Assembly (NCBI RefSeq): GCF_009857135.1
Contig: NZ_CP047318.1
Location: 1,736,001-1,800,000, forward strand
Length of the DNA stretch: 64,000 nt
Direction of reading: 5' to 3'
From: Streptomyces sp. HM190
GTDB taxonomy: Bacteria; Actinomycetota; Actinomycetes; Streptomycetales; Streptomycetaceae
The position numbers and the translations under genes were made by a program. Each line of letters opens with the position of its first letter. The first letter of the stretch is position 1. This document shows positions 1 through 9,316 of this stretch, piece after piece. The notes below the pieces were generated by a model. That model made no database searches. It was not told the DNA's origin and saw nothing but the letters and a program-made list of their open reading frames with translations.

Positions 1-110
1 GTCCAGAGGGTGACAGCCGCCACTGACACAGCACGACCCGATGAGTAACGCTCCCGGAAGAGGTCTACCTCCGTGACACCGCGGGACACGGTAGACGCAA
101 GGAGGCAGCC

Positions 111-245
111 ATGCGCCGTACGACCGTGCAGAAGCCCCTGAGGAAGTCCGACTCCCGCCGGGTGCGGGAAGAGGCCGACGAGCGCCCCGTCGAGCGCCGG
201 GAAGTGCGGAAGGACATCGCGCGCACCTGGTGGCCGGACGGCTGA
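111..245 (+). CDS. Small charged hypothetical protein (44 aa)
   Basis: The ATG follows a strong AAGGAGG ribosome binding site at 5-nt spacing, which supports a real gene despite its size. The product is very rich in Arg, Glu and Lys and ends in WWPDG. It has no signal peptide, membrane segment or Cys, so it is probably a small soluble cytoplasmic protein. I do not recognise a family. The first 110 bases of the window hold no gene I can support. Confidence 0.6.
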   Translation: MRRTTVQKPLRKSDSRRVREEADERPVERREVRKDIARTWWPDG

Positions 246-276
246 CCCCGCCGGTCCGGCCCGTCGGCCGGGCCGC

Positions 277-1077
277 TCAGGACTCCGGGCGTCCGGGAGT
301 CCCGGAGTCCGCCACAGGACGCACGAGCGTGCGGTCCAGCAGGTCGAGCAGGGCCGTCCAGTGGCGTTCCGCCGCCTCGGCGTCGTAGGCGGCGGTGTCG
401 GCCTGGGTGTAGCCGTGGGAGGCGCCCGGGTACACCTCGGTGCGGTGGGTGACACCCGCCTCCGTGAGCGTCCTGTCGAGCAGTTCGATCTGCTCCGGCG
501 GCATGGACGAGTCGTTGTCGGCGAACCCGAGGTACACCTCGGCCGTGATGCGCTCCACGGTCAGGTGCGGGCTGTCCGGGGCGTCGGTCGCCAGCCGGCC
601 GCCGTGGAACCCGCCCACGGCCGCGACCCGCTCCGGGAAGGCGCTCGCGGTACGCAGCGCGAGTGCGGCGCCCATGCAGTAGCCGGTGACGCCGACGGGC
701 CCGTCCGTGGTGTGCGGGCTGTCCGCCAGCCACGTCAGGTAGGCCGCGGCGTCCCGCACCGCCAGGTCCGGTGTCAGCGCCAGCATCACGGGGAGGATCC
801 GGTCCCACAGTTCGGGGCGCGCCCCGGGGTCGATGAAGTCGGGCAGGTCGAAGAGCGGGGCGCGTCCCTCGCGGTGGAAGACGTTGGGCAGGAGGACCGC
901 GTAGCCGGCCCCGGCCAGCCGGTCGGCCATCGCCCTCAGGTGCGGCCGCGGTCCGAACGCGTCCATGTAGAACAGCACCGCGGGATACGGGCCGTCGCCG
1001 TCGGGGCGGACGAAGTAGGCGTCGACGGCGCCGTCCTGGGTGGTGATGTCCACGGTCGTTCCGCGTACGGCGGTCAT
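277..1077 (-). CDS. Dienelactone hydrolase family protein
   Basis: This is a 266-residue alpha/beta hydrolase of the dienelactone hydrolase family, whose members open lactone or ester bonds with a Cys-His-Asp triad. The nucleophile is the Cys of GYCMGA. The acid is probably in FADND, and the histidine is in GASHGY near the C-terminus. Length is normal for the family. There is no signal peptide, so it should act in the cytoplasm. The start MTAVRG is preceded by an AGAAGAGGAG-type ribosome binding site. The true substrate is unknown. It stands alone, convergent with the small gene on its left and divergent from the LPMO gene on its right. Confidence 0.88.
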   Translation of the reverse strand: MTAVRGTTVDITTQDGAVDAYFVRPDGDGPYPAVLFYMDAFGPRPHLRAMADRLAGAGYAVLLPNVFHREGRAPLFDLPDFIDPGARPELWDRILPVMLALTPDLAVRDAAAYLTWLADSPHTTDGPVGVTGYCMGAALALRTASAFPERVAAVGGFHGGRLATDAPDSPHLTVERITAEVYLGFADNDSSMPPEQIELLDRTLTEAGVTHRTEVYPGASHGYTQADTAAYDAEAAERHWTALLDLLDRTLVRPVADSGTPGRPES

Positions 1078-1375
1078 GGATGCTCCTCTTCTTCACTCCG
1101 GCAGGTCGTCAACCGGTCGTCAACTGTCGTGGCCGGTCGCATTGTTCCGCGTCCGGGTGAGAACGGGATCACCGACGGCTCGGCGGCCGGTGTTCCTGAG
1201 CCCTCGGTTAGCCCTTCCTTAACGCGACCATAAGGATCTCCCGCACCCGCCCTCAGCAGGCGAGATCGCGGTTCCGTGGGGCTAGCTTGCTGATCGACCG
1301 GAAAACCCGGCCCGGCCGGAGCCCCGGCTCGGCGGGAGAACCCGGAAACCCGGAACCGCTTCGAGGAGTACCGCC

Positions 1376-2503
<1,128 letters not shown>

Positions 2504-2509
2504 CGGACT

Positions 2510-2586
2510 CCGGGGCCTGCCCGGCGGCTCAGGCCGGACAGGCCCCGGTGGTGTGCGTCCGGGTCACCCGCGCCACGGGTGACCCG
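2510..2586. terminator. Two hairpins between convergent LPMO and lipase genes
   Basis: Hairpin one has arms 2510-2525 and 2533-2548 (16 bp, one mismatch). Hairpin two has arms 2560-2569 and 2577-2586 (10 bp, perfect). They lie between the converging stop codons and probably act as a bidirectional terminator. As is usual in Streptomyces, there is no clear U-run. Confidence 0.65.
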
Positions 2587-2601
2587 GCGTGCGGGCACGT
2601 G

Positions 2602-3468
2602 TCAGCCGATGACCGACAGACAGGTCGTCGGGGTGGCGTGGGCCGGGTCGAGGGCGTTGGTGACCTCGTGGAAGGCGATGCGGTCGATGATGCCGATCGC
2701 CGCGTGCTCGGAGAGGTCGGCGGCGCACAGGTCCTGGACGACGACGTTGCGCACGTTCGGACCGGTGAGGAACTGGGACCGGTAGGGCGTGACGACCTCG
2801 TCGTACTTGGTGGCGATGACCGTGTAGGTGACGCCGGGGACGGTGTCGCCGCCCGCGTTGAGCTTCTTCAGGAACGGGGAGCCGACGACCTGGTCGGCGA
2901 GGGCGGGGGTGGCGGTGGACAGCAGATCGGCCGCGCCGGGGAAGTAGTCGAGGAGCTGGGTGAGGCCGCCCAGGGTGGTGCCGTGGTTGGAGGGGGCGAT
3001 GCCGACGAGGGCGTTCACCTCCGCCGCCCCGCCGAGGAACTTGAGGTAGTAGCGGGGCATCATGCCGCCCTGCGAGTGGCCGACGAGGTCGACCTCGGCG
3101 GCGCCGGTCGAGGCGAGCACCCGGTCGACGAAGGTGTCGAGCTGCTGTGCCGACTTCTCGATCGGGCCGAGGCCGTTGAAGAAGGGGACGCCGGGGAGCT
3201 GCCCGTAGTCGAGGGAGTAGACGCAGTACCCGCGGTTGACCAGGTACGGGGCGAGGCCCAGCCAGTTGTCGACGGAGTTGGCGAACGTCCCGTGCACGAG
3301 GACGACGGGGCGGGGGTGGGCACTGGACGGCTTGCACGCGTAGTCGTTCCAGCCACGGCTGGAAGTGGCGGCCGTGTCGGCGGCCGCGGAGGTGGCGGGG
3401 ACGGTGGTCGCCGCGGCGGCGAGGAGCAGGGCGGCCAGCGGTCTGATCAGGCGCTTCCAGGGCAGCAT
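2602..3468 (-). CDS. Secreted alpha/beta-hydrolase lipase
   Basis: This is a 288-residue exported lipase or esterase. A signal peptide (MLPWKRLIRPL followed by an Ala-rich stretch ending SAAAD) directs export. The lipase oxyanion region is VLVHGTF, the nucleophile elbow is GHSQGG, and the catalytic Asp and His are probably in KYDEVV and EHAAIG. Cys pairs may form disulfides. I chose the ATG at 3468 because an AAGGAG lies 7 nt upstream and the signal peptide begins there. An upstream in-frame start would add ten uncharacteristic residues. The family resembles secreted Streptomyces lipases that release fatty acids from esters. It is convergent with the LPMO gene and both look like extracellular nutrient-acquisition enzymes. 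Confidence 0.88.
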   Translation of the reverse strand: MLPWKRLIRPLAALLLAAAATTVPATSAAADTAATSSRGWNDYACKPSSAHPRPVVLVHGTFANSVDNWLGLAPYLVNRGYCVYSLDYGQLPGVPFFNGLGPIEKSAQQLDTFVDRVLASTGAAEVDLVGHSQGGMMPRYYLKFLGGAAEVNALVGIAPSNHGTTLGGLTQLLDYFPGAADLLSTATPALADQVVGSPFLKKLNAGGDTVPGVTYTVIATKYDEVVTPYRSQFLTGPNVRNVVVQDLCAADLSEHAAIGIIDRIAFHEVTNALDPAHATPTTCLSVIG

Positions 3469-3643
3469 CAAGTGATCTCCTTGCGGCTCAAGGGACATGC
3501 GACGGCGTTCGCCCTGTGATCCGGATCACGAGGATGCTGTTCTTATCCAGCCAAGTTACGGGCGGGTAGGGAAACTGGGAAGTTACGCGTCAGTAAAAAC
3601 TTCAAGTGATGCCTGTGGACGCTGATATCACGCGGCGAAACCG

Positions 3644-4090
3644 TCACCAGGCCGGCCTGATGGGGCCATAGGGGGCGATGCGCGCCAACTGTTCGCGCAG
3701 TGCCCGCACTTCCGCCTCCCCGCCGAGCGCACCGCTCCACCCCCGGATCACCTCGGCCGCCGCCTCCTCCGCCGCCCGGGTGCAGGCCCACCCCCGGTCG
3801 GTCAGCACGATCAGCCGGGCACGGGCGTCCCGAGGGTGCGGCCGGCGCTCGACGTACCCCTTGGCGACCAGTTCGTCGACGAGCTGACTGGCGCCCTGCT
3901 TGGTCACTCCGAGATGACGGGCGAGTTCGGTGACCGTCGCGCCGTCCGGAGCGAGCCGGGTGAACGCGAAGCCGTAGGCGGGCCGCCCCTCGAAGCCGCG
4001 GGCGACGACCCCGTCATGGATGCGCTGCGTCAGATCGCCCGCGACGGCGAGCAGGGCGGCGGTCAGCCCGAGGGCCTCGGAGTTCTGCAT
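3644..4090 (-). CDS. MarR family transcriptional regulator
   Basis: This 148-residue winged-helix repressor has the recognition region TVTELARHLGVTKQGASQLV and a typical wing (GYVERRPHPRDARARLIVLT). It is transcribed divergently from the adjacent cupin gene. The 94-bp intergenic region carries two palindromes of the same half-site, so it probably represses itself and the cupin gene. The ligand is unknown. MarR dimers usually release DNA on binding phenolic or oxidising compounds. Confidence 0.9.
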   Translation of the reverse strand: MQNSEALGLTAALLAVAGDLTQRIHDGVVARGFEGRPAYGFAFTRLAPDGATVTELARHLGVTKQGASQLVDELVAKGYVERRPHPRDARARLIVLTDRGWACTRAAEEAAAEVIRGWSGALGGEAEVRALREQLARIAPYGPIRPAW

Positions 4091-4117
4091 GCCCGCATTG
4101 AAACACCCTTGACGAAT

Positions 4118-4166
4118 TGGTCAAGCTGCTTGACCATAGTTCCATATAGTCAACCAGCTTGACCAT
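4118..4166. promoter_or_regulatory. Twin MarR-type operators in the marR/cupin intergenic region
   Basis: Site 1 is TGGTCAAG-CTG-CTTGACCA (4118-4136), with perfect 8-bp arms. Site 2 is TAGTCAAC-CAG-CTTGACCA (4148-4166), with 6 of 8 arm positions paired. The centres are 30 bp apart, about three helical turns, so two dimers could sit on one DNA face. The location between the divergent starts is seen directly. Binding by the neighbouring MarR protein is inferred. Confidence 0.75.
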
Positions 4167-4184
4167 CTTCTCCAGGAGGCCCGC

Positions 4185-4559
4185 ATGCCCGTGGTCCGTT
4201 CGTCCGACGCCGTCACCCACGAGATCCACGGCGCCCGCTTCGTCTCGTACGCCACGCCCCGCACCGGCAGCAGGGAACTGGCGGCCTGGCGGGGGGAGAT
4301 CCCCGCCGGCACCACGGCGCCCGCCCACACCGTCACCAAGGAGGAGATCTTCCATCTGCTCCACGGCGAACTGCTGATCACCCTCGACGGCCGCACCGAG
4401 CGCGTCGGGGCGGGCGACACCCTGATCATCAACGCGGGGGCGACCCTCGCCGTGGAGAACCCGACGGCGGAGACCGCCGTCACCTGGGTCACCACCTCCC
4501 TGGGCCTGGAGGCCGAGCTGGCCGACGGCACGCGGATCGTGCCGCCGTGGGCCAACTGA
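4185..4559 (+). CDS. Cupin domain protein
   Basis: This 124-residue single-domain cupin has motif 1 around AHTVTKEEIFHLLHGE and motif 2 around GDTLIINAGATLAVEN. The first motif keeps a His and Glu, so a metal site is possible. The second looks poorer in metal ligands. The function (isomerase, dioxygenase or binding protein) cannot be read from sequence. An AGGAGG lies just before the ATG. The divergent MarR gene and shared operators suggest small-molecule induction. Its stop lies 12 nt from the converging ImuB-like gene. Confidence 0.85.
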   Translation: MPVVRSSDAVTHEIHGARFVSYATPRTGSRELAAWRGEIPAGTTAPAHTVTKEEIFHLLHGELLITLDGRTERVGAGDTLIINAGATLAVENPTAETAVTWVTTSLGLEAELADGTRIVPPWAN

Positions 4560-4571
4560 CACCCCTGGGCG

Positions 4572-5540
4572 TCACGCCGCCAGCGTCCCCGGCACGATCG
4601 CGCGCGGGCCGAACTTCGCCCGCGCCCGGTCAGCGACCTCCTCGATCCGGCGGAGCTTGTCGTCCGTGGGGTCGAAGGCGAGCTGGTGGGCGGCCTCCTC
4701 GGCGGGGGTGAGGCCCTCGGCGCGCAGGGCGATCGCCCGGACACGGGCGCGCTGGAGACCGAGGGCGGCGTACATCCCGTAGGCGGTGCGGGTGAGTTCC
4801 GGCGAGTGGGCGGTCGGCTCCGGGAGGGTGCGGGTGCGGGTCGTCGAGGACCGGTCGGCGTAGCGGACGGTGAGGGTGAGGGTGCGGCACACCGTGTCCA
4901 GGGCGCGCAGCCGGGAGCCCAGCTCCTCGGCGGTGGCGAGCAGGGCACGGCGGTGCCGGTCCGGGTTCAGCTCGTCGTGCGCGAAGGGGTGTTCGGCGGC
5001 GAGGGACCGGGAGACGGCGTTGGGGACGACCCGGCCGCGGTCGATGCCGTTCGCCTTCTCGTGGAGTTCGCGGCCGGTCCGCGCGCCGACCAGGCGCTGG
5101 AGCGTGGACAGGGGCGCGGCGGCGACCCGGCCGAGGGTGTCGAGGCCGTACTCGCACAGGGTGCGGGCGGTCGCGGTGCCGACACCGGGCAGCGCGGCGA
5201 CGGGCCGCTCGGCGAGGAAGTCCACGACCAGGTCCTCGGGGACCGCGCACGGTTCGCCGGGTTCGGCCCGACCCAGGGCCATCCGGGCGAGCAACGGTCC
5301 GGGCCCGGCGCCGATCGCGCAGTCGATGCCGTACAGCGCGAGGGCACGGACCCGGATCAGCCGGGCCAGTTCCTCGGCGCCCCGGCCGAAGTACCGTTCG
5401 GCGCCCCGCAGATCGGCCAGCGCGCCGTCGGGCGGCAGCGCCTGGACGACCGGGGTGAAGTCCTCGAGCAGACCGAGCAGCCCGGGCAGGGCGGCCTCGT
5501 ACTTGGGCGGCAGCTGGAAACGTACGCAGAGGATGGTCAT
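4572..5540 (-). CDS. Truncated Y-family polymerase-like protein (ImuB-like), coupled to dnaE2
   Basis: This 322-residue protein is related to DinB/ImuB Y-family polymerases. The start ATG overlaps the dnaE2 stop (ATGA), so it is translationally coupled, and no plausible earlier start exists. The N-terminus MTILCVRF lacks the catalytic Asp of the Pol IV DxDxFF motif. Roughly 60 palm/finger residues are missing before PPDGALADLRG (residues 36-46), where the usual SLDEAYLD has lost its Glu. The helix-hairpin-helix (PGVGTATARTLCEYGL, near 135-150) and little-finger domain are intact. It is therefore probably a non-catalytic adaptor for the error-prone polymerase DnaE2, as ImuB is in the mycobacterial mutasome. 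No ImuA gene is adjacent. It has been annotated as DinB/Pol IV in related genomes. Confidence 0.8.
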   Translation of the reverse strand: MTILCVRFQLPPKYEAALPGLLGLLEDFTPVVQALPPDGALADLRGAERYFGRGAEELARLIRVRALALYGIDCAIGAGPGPLLARMALGRAEPGEPCAVPEDLVVDFLAERPVAALPGVGTATARTLCEYGLDTLGRVAAAPLSTLQRLVGARTGRELHEKANGIDRGRVVPNAVSRSLAAEHPFAHDELNPDRHRRALLATAEELGSRLRALDTVCRTLTLTVRYADRSSTTRTRTLPEPTAHSPELTRTAYGMYAALGLQRARVRAIALRAEGLTPAEEAAHQLAFDPTDDKLRRIEEVADRARAKFGPRAIVPGTLAA

Positions 5541-8500
5541 CCCGCACTCCCTGGACTCTGGTGCCACAACTTCCGTACCTTCGAGGGCTCTTCGCCCGCG
5601 GGCCGCAGATCGGCCCACGGGTGCATCTCGTAGCCGGTGGGCAGTTGGATGCGGCGGCCGTGCGTCGGGTCGCCGCCGCTCGTGGGCACCGGCTCCGCCA
5701 GCCGCGGCGCGACCGCGTCGAGGCCACCCTCGCGCCGCAGTTCCACCAGCTCGGCGAGGTTCCAGGCGGCCGAGCCGACCACGCTGAGGCTGCGCGGGCC
5801 GCGCCGCTGCACCACACCGCGCACCAGCAGCAGCCAGGAGTGGAAGACGGTGTGGGCGCACGCCTCGTGGGAGTCGTCGAAGAAGGCGAGGTCGACCAGG
5901 CCGGTGCCGTCGTCGAGAGTGGTGAAGACGACCCGCTTGCCGGAGCGGATCGGCGGGGTCTGGGTCGCCGCCTTGGCGCCCGCGACCAGGACCGTCTCCC
6001 CGTGACGCGCCTCGCGCAGGCGCCGCGCCGACACCACGCCCAACTCGTCGAGGAACGCGCGGTGGTCGTCCATCAGGTTGCGGGAGACGTCCATCGACAG
6101 CACGCCCAGCTCGGCGCTGAGCCGCTCCGCCGGGGAGAGGTCGGGCAGCCCGGCCGAGGCGGTCCCGCGGCCGCCGGACAGCGGGAGCTGTCCCCCTCCG
6201 CCGCCCATGCCCCGGGCGCCCCGGTGCAGTTCGGTGAGGTGCAGTTGCAGGTCGCGCCGGTTGGCGCCGAAGGCGTCCAGCGCGCCGACCCGGGCCAGCC
6301 GCTGGGCGAGCGGACGGCTCGGCCGCGCCCGCTCCCAGAAGTCCAGCAGCGAGGCGTACGGCCGGCCGGCCGCGATCCGCGCCGCCTCGGCCTCGCTGAT
6401 GCCGTGCACGTCGGACAGGGCCAGCCGCAGCCCCCAGCGCACGGGTCCGCCCGTTCCCGCCGCTCCGGGCGCCACCGACCCGGGTCCGGCCGGCCCGGGT
6501 CCGGCCGGGGAGAGGGCTTCCGGCCCTTTCGGGGCGGATCCCTCCGGGGCGGGTCCCTCCGGGGAGGATCCCTCCGACTCCCTTGATTCAGACACCAGTT
6601 CGATACGATGGGTGGCCGCCGACCGGTTCACGTCCACCGGCAGGATCGGCACCCCCCTCCGCCGCGCGTCCGCCAGCAGCAGCCGCTTCGGGTACATCCC
6701 GGGGTCGTGGGTGAGCAACCCCGCGTAGAACGCCGCCGGATGATGGGTCTTCAGCCACGCCGACTGGTACGTCGGCACCGCGAAGGCCACCGCGTGCGCC
6801 TTGCAGAAGCCGTACGAGCCGAAGGCCTCGACGATCTCCCAGGTCCGGGCGATCGTCTCCGCGTCGTACCCCTTCGCGGCGGCGTGCTGCGCGAACCACA
6901 CCCGGATCCGCCCCTGCGACTCGGGGTCGGAGAGCCCGCGGCGCACCCGGTCCGCCTCGTCCCGGCCGCAGCCGGTCATGAGGTGCACGATGTCGATGAC
7001 CTGTTCGTGGAAGACGACGACGCCGTACGTCTCCCGCAGCGGCGCCTCCAGATCGGGGTGCGGGTAGCGGACCGGTGCCCGTCCGTGCCGGGCCGCGATG
7101 AACGGCCGCACCATGTCGGCGGCGACCGGACCGGGCCGGAACAGGGAGATGTCGACCACGAGGTCGTGGAAGGTCGACGGCTGGAGCCGCCCCACCAGGT
7201 CCCGCTGGCCGGGCGACTCGATCTGGAAGCAGCCCAGCGTCTCGGCGGACCGGATCAGCCGGTACGTGGCCGGGTCGCCCGCGCCGCGCTCGAAGTCGAG
7301 GGCGTCCAGGTCGACCCGCTCCCCCGTCGCCCGTTCCACCTCGGCCACCGCGTGCGCCATCGCCGACTGCATCCGCACGCCCAGCACATCGAGTTTGAGC
7401 AGCCCGAGGTCCTCGACGTCGTCCTTGTCGAACTGCGACATGGGGAACCCCTCGCCGCTGGTCGGCATCACCGGCGTACGGGCGAGGAGGGAGGAGTCGG
7501 ACAGGAGGACCCCGCAGGGGTGCATGGCGACGCCGCGCGGGAGGGCGTCGAGGGACTCGACCAGGTCCCACAGCCTGCCGTACCGCTCCTTCTCCCCCGC
7601 CAGTTTCCTCAGCTCGGGCAGTTCCTCCAGCGCCGCGCGGGCGTCACGGGCCCGGATGTGCGGGAAGGACTTGGCGATCCGGTCGACGTCGGCGGGGTCC
7701 ATGGACAGGGCAGCGCCCACGTCACGGACGGCGTGGCGGACACGGTACGTCTCCGGCATCGCCACCGTCGCGACCCGCTCGGCGCCGAAGCGGCCGATGA
7801 TCGCGCGGTAGACCTCCAGCCGGCGCGCGGACTCCACGTCGATGTCGATGTCGGGCAGCACCACCCGGCGCTTGGACAGGAACCGCTCCATCAGCAGCCC
7901 GTGCTCGACGGGGTCGGCGTGCGCGATCCCGAGGAGGTGGTTGACGAGGGAGCCCGCGCCGGAGCCCCGCGCGGCGACCCGGATGCCCATCCGCCGTACG
8001 TCGTCGACGACCTGGGCGACGGTGAGGAAGTAGGAGGCGAAGCCGTGGTGGGCGATCACGTCCAGTTCCTGGTGCACGCGCTCCCAGTAGTCGCGCCGGG
8101 TGTCGTAGCCGAGCCGCAGCATGCCCGCCGCCGCCCGCGAGGCGAGGACGCGCTGGGCGGTGCGGCGGCCGGCGCCGACGAGGTGCGGCTCGGGGAAGTG
8201 GACGGTGCCGAGGCCGAGGTCGTCCTCCGGGTCGACCAGGCACTCGGCGGCGGTGGCGCGGGTCTGCTCCAGCAGCCGGCAGGCGGTGTCCCGGCGGTAG
8301 CCCGCGGCCTCGACGATCCGTTCGGCGGCGGCCAGCATGGCACCGGCGTCCTTGAGCCATGCCTCGCCGGAGTCCAGCTCGCCCCGGGGGTCGACCGGGA
8401 CCAGCCGGCGGGCCGCGTCCAGCACGTCGGCGACGGGCCCCATGCCGGGGTCGGCGTACCGGACGGCGTTGCTGAGCACCGGGCGGATCCGCTGCTCGGC

Positions 8501-9175
8501 GGCGAAGCCCACGGTCCGGGCGGCCAGCCGCAGCGAGCCGGGGCCGGTGCCCTGACGGCCGTGCCACACCGCCTCCAGCCGCAGGGCGTCACCGAACCGC
8601 TCCCGCCAGGGGCCGAGGAGCTTCGCGGCGCGGTCGGGGCGCCCGGCGGCGAGCGCGCGGCCCACGTCGGAGGCGGGGCCGAGCAGCACGGTCAGGCCGT
8701 CGCCGGCGCACTCCGCCCAGGGCAGCAGGGGCGGGCCCTCTCCTCGACCGGCTGCCGCACCCCGGCCACCGGCGGCGCCGGCGCTTCGGATGCCGCCCTC
8801 ATCGCTCCCGGCATGCGACGCAGAAACGATTCCGCACAGCTCGGCCCACCCTTTGGCCCCCTCGCGGGCGAGGAACGTCACCCGCGGGGTCGACTCATCG
8901 ACAAAGGCACCGCCCCGGACAGGGGCCCGACGTCGCGCCTGCCGCGCGGAGGGCTCGGGTGCCCCCACGGCCAGCTCGGCCCCGAACAGCGGACGGACGC
9001 CCGCCGCCGCGCAGGCCTTGGCGAACCGGACCGCGCCCGCGAGGGTGTCCCGGTCGGTGAGCGCGAGGGCGTCCATGCCGCGCTCGGAGGCGCGCTCGGC
9101 CAGCCGCTCCGGGTGCGAGGCGCCGTACCGCAGGGAGAACCCGGAGGCGGTGTGCAGATGCGTGAAGCCTGGCAT
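5537..9175 (-). CDS. dnaE2: Error-prone DNA polymerase III alpha subunit DnaE2
   Basis: This 1212-residue C-family polymerase is of the error-prone DnaE2 type and acts in translesion synthesis after DNA damage. The N-terminal PHP domain (HLHTASGFSLRYG; ALTDRDTLAGA, with the usual TDH His replaced by Arg) is followed by the palm, with catalytic LPDIDID near residue 440. A helix-hairpin-helix region and an OB fold (about 1075, VVFTTLDDGTGLVDL) follow. A Pro/Gly/Glu low-complexity insert occupies roughly residues 858-910 and looks recently expanded. RBS GGGAGGTG lies 4 nt before the ATG. A SOS box sits about 25 nt upstream. The stop overlaps the start of the ImuB-like gene. Confidence 0.93.
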   Translation of the reverse strand: MPGFTHLHTASGFSLRYGASHPERLAERASERGMDALALTDRDTLAGAVRFAKACAAAGVRPLFGAELAVGAPEPSARQARRRAPVRGGAFVDESTPRVTFLAREGAKGWAELCGIVSASHAGSDEGGIRSAGAAGGRGAAAGRGEGPPLLPWAECAGDGLTVLLGPASDVGRALAAGRPDRAAKLLGPWRERFGDALRLEAVWHGRQGTGPGSLRLAARTVGFAAEQRIRPVLSNAVRYADPGMGPVADVLDAARRLVPVDPRGELDSGEAWLKDAGAMLAAAERIVEAAGYRRDTACRLLEQTRATAAECLVDPEDDLGLGTVHFPEPHLVGAGRRTAQRVLASRAAAGMLRLGYDTRRDYWERVHQELDVIAHHGFASYFLTVAQVVDDVRRMGIRVAARGSGAGSLVNHLLGIAHADPVEHGLLMERFLSKRRVVLPDIDIDVESARRLEVYRAIIGRFGAERVATVAMPETYRVRHAVRDVGAALSMDPADVDRIAKSFPHIRARDARAALEELPELRKLAGEKERYGRLWDLVESLDALPRGVAMHPCGVLLSDSSLLARTPVMPTSGEGFPMSQFDKDDVEDLGLLKLDVLGVRMQSAMAHAVAEVERATGERVDLDALDFERGAGDPATYRLIRSAETLGCFQIESPGQRDLVGRLQPSTFHDLVVDISLFRPGPVAADMVRPFIAARHGRAPVRYPHPDLEAPLRETYGVVVFHEQVIDIVHLMTGCGRDEADRVRRGLSDPESQGRIRVWFAQHAAAKGYDAETIARTWEIVEAFGSYGFCKAHAVAFAVPTYQSAWLKTHHPAAFYAGLLTHDPGMYPKRLLLADARRRGVPILPVDVNRSAATHRIELVSESRESEGSSPEGPAPEGSAPKGPEALSPAGPGPAGPGSVAPGAAGTGGPVRWGLRLALSDVHGISEAEAARIAAGRPYASLLDFWERARPSRPLAQRLARVGALDAFGANRRDLQLHLTELHRGARGMGGGGGQLPLSGGRGTASAGLPDLSPAERLSAELGVLSMDVSRNLMDDHRAFLDELGVVSARRLREARHGETVLVAGAKAATQTPPIRSGKRVVFTTLDDGTGLVDLAFFDDSHEACAHTVFHSWLLLVRGVVQRRGPRSLSVVGSAAWNLAELVELRREGGLDAVAPRLAEPVPTSGGDPTHGRRIQLPTGYEMHPWADLRPAGEEPSKVRKLWHQSPGSAG

Positions 9176-9197
9176 CGCACCTCCCGCACTCGATCAA

Positions 9198-9213
9198 TCG
9201 AACATCAGTTCAC
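9198..9213 (-). promoter_or_regulatory. LexA-type SOS box upstream of dnaE2
   Basis: The core reads TCGAACATCAGTTC, that is GAAC-N4-GTTC (9200-9211), which fits the Gram-positive/actinobacterial LexA box. It lies 25 nt upstream of the dnaE2 start and is oriented to control the dnaE2 and ImuB-like pair. The opposite-strand membrane-protein gene starts 100 nt away and could also be affected. Confidence 0.8.
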
Positions 9214-9316
9214 AGCCTGCCCGTCTCCACCATAGACCACTTCTCGAACCTCTGTACGACATCCGTTCGGCCCCGTCCCACCTGCGCAAACGCGCGGCGC
9301 CTCGGACCGTGAGGAC

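Noticed and set aside
1..1230. Long open frames across 65-1096 and 361-1233
   Set aside because: They are shadows of the dienelactone hydrolase gene: Arg/Gly/Pro-biased translation with no domain, caused by high GC.
6608..9235. 875-codon open frame opposite dnaE2
   Set aside because: It is antisense to a clear polymerase gene and has shadow-like composition (Gly, Arg, Asp, His-rich, no motifs).
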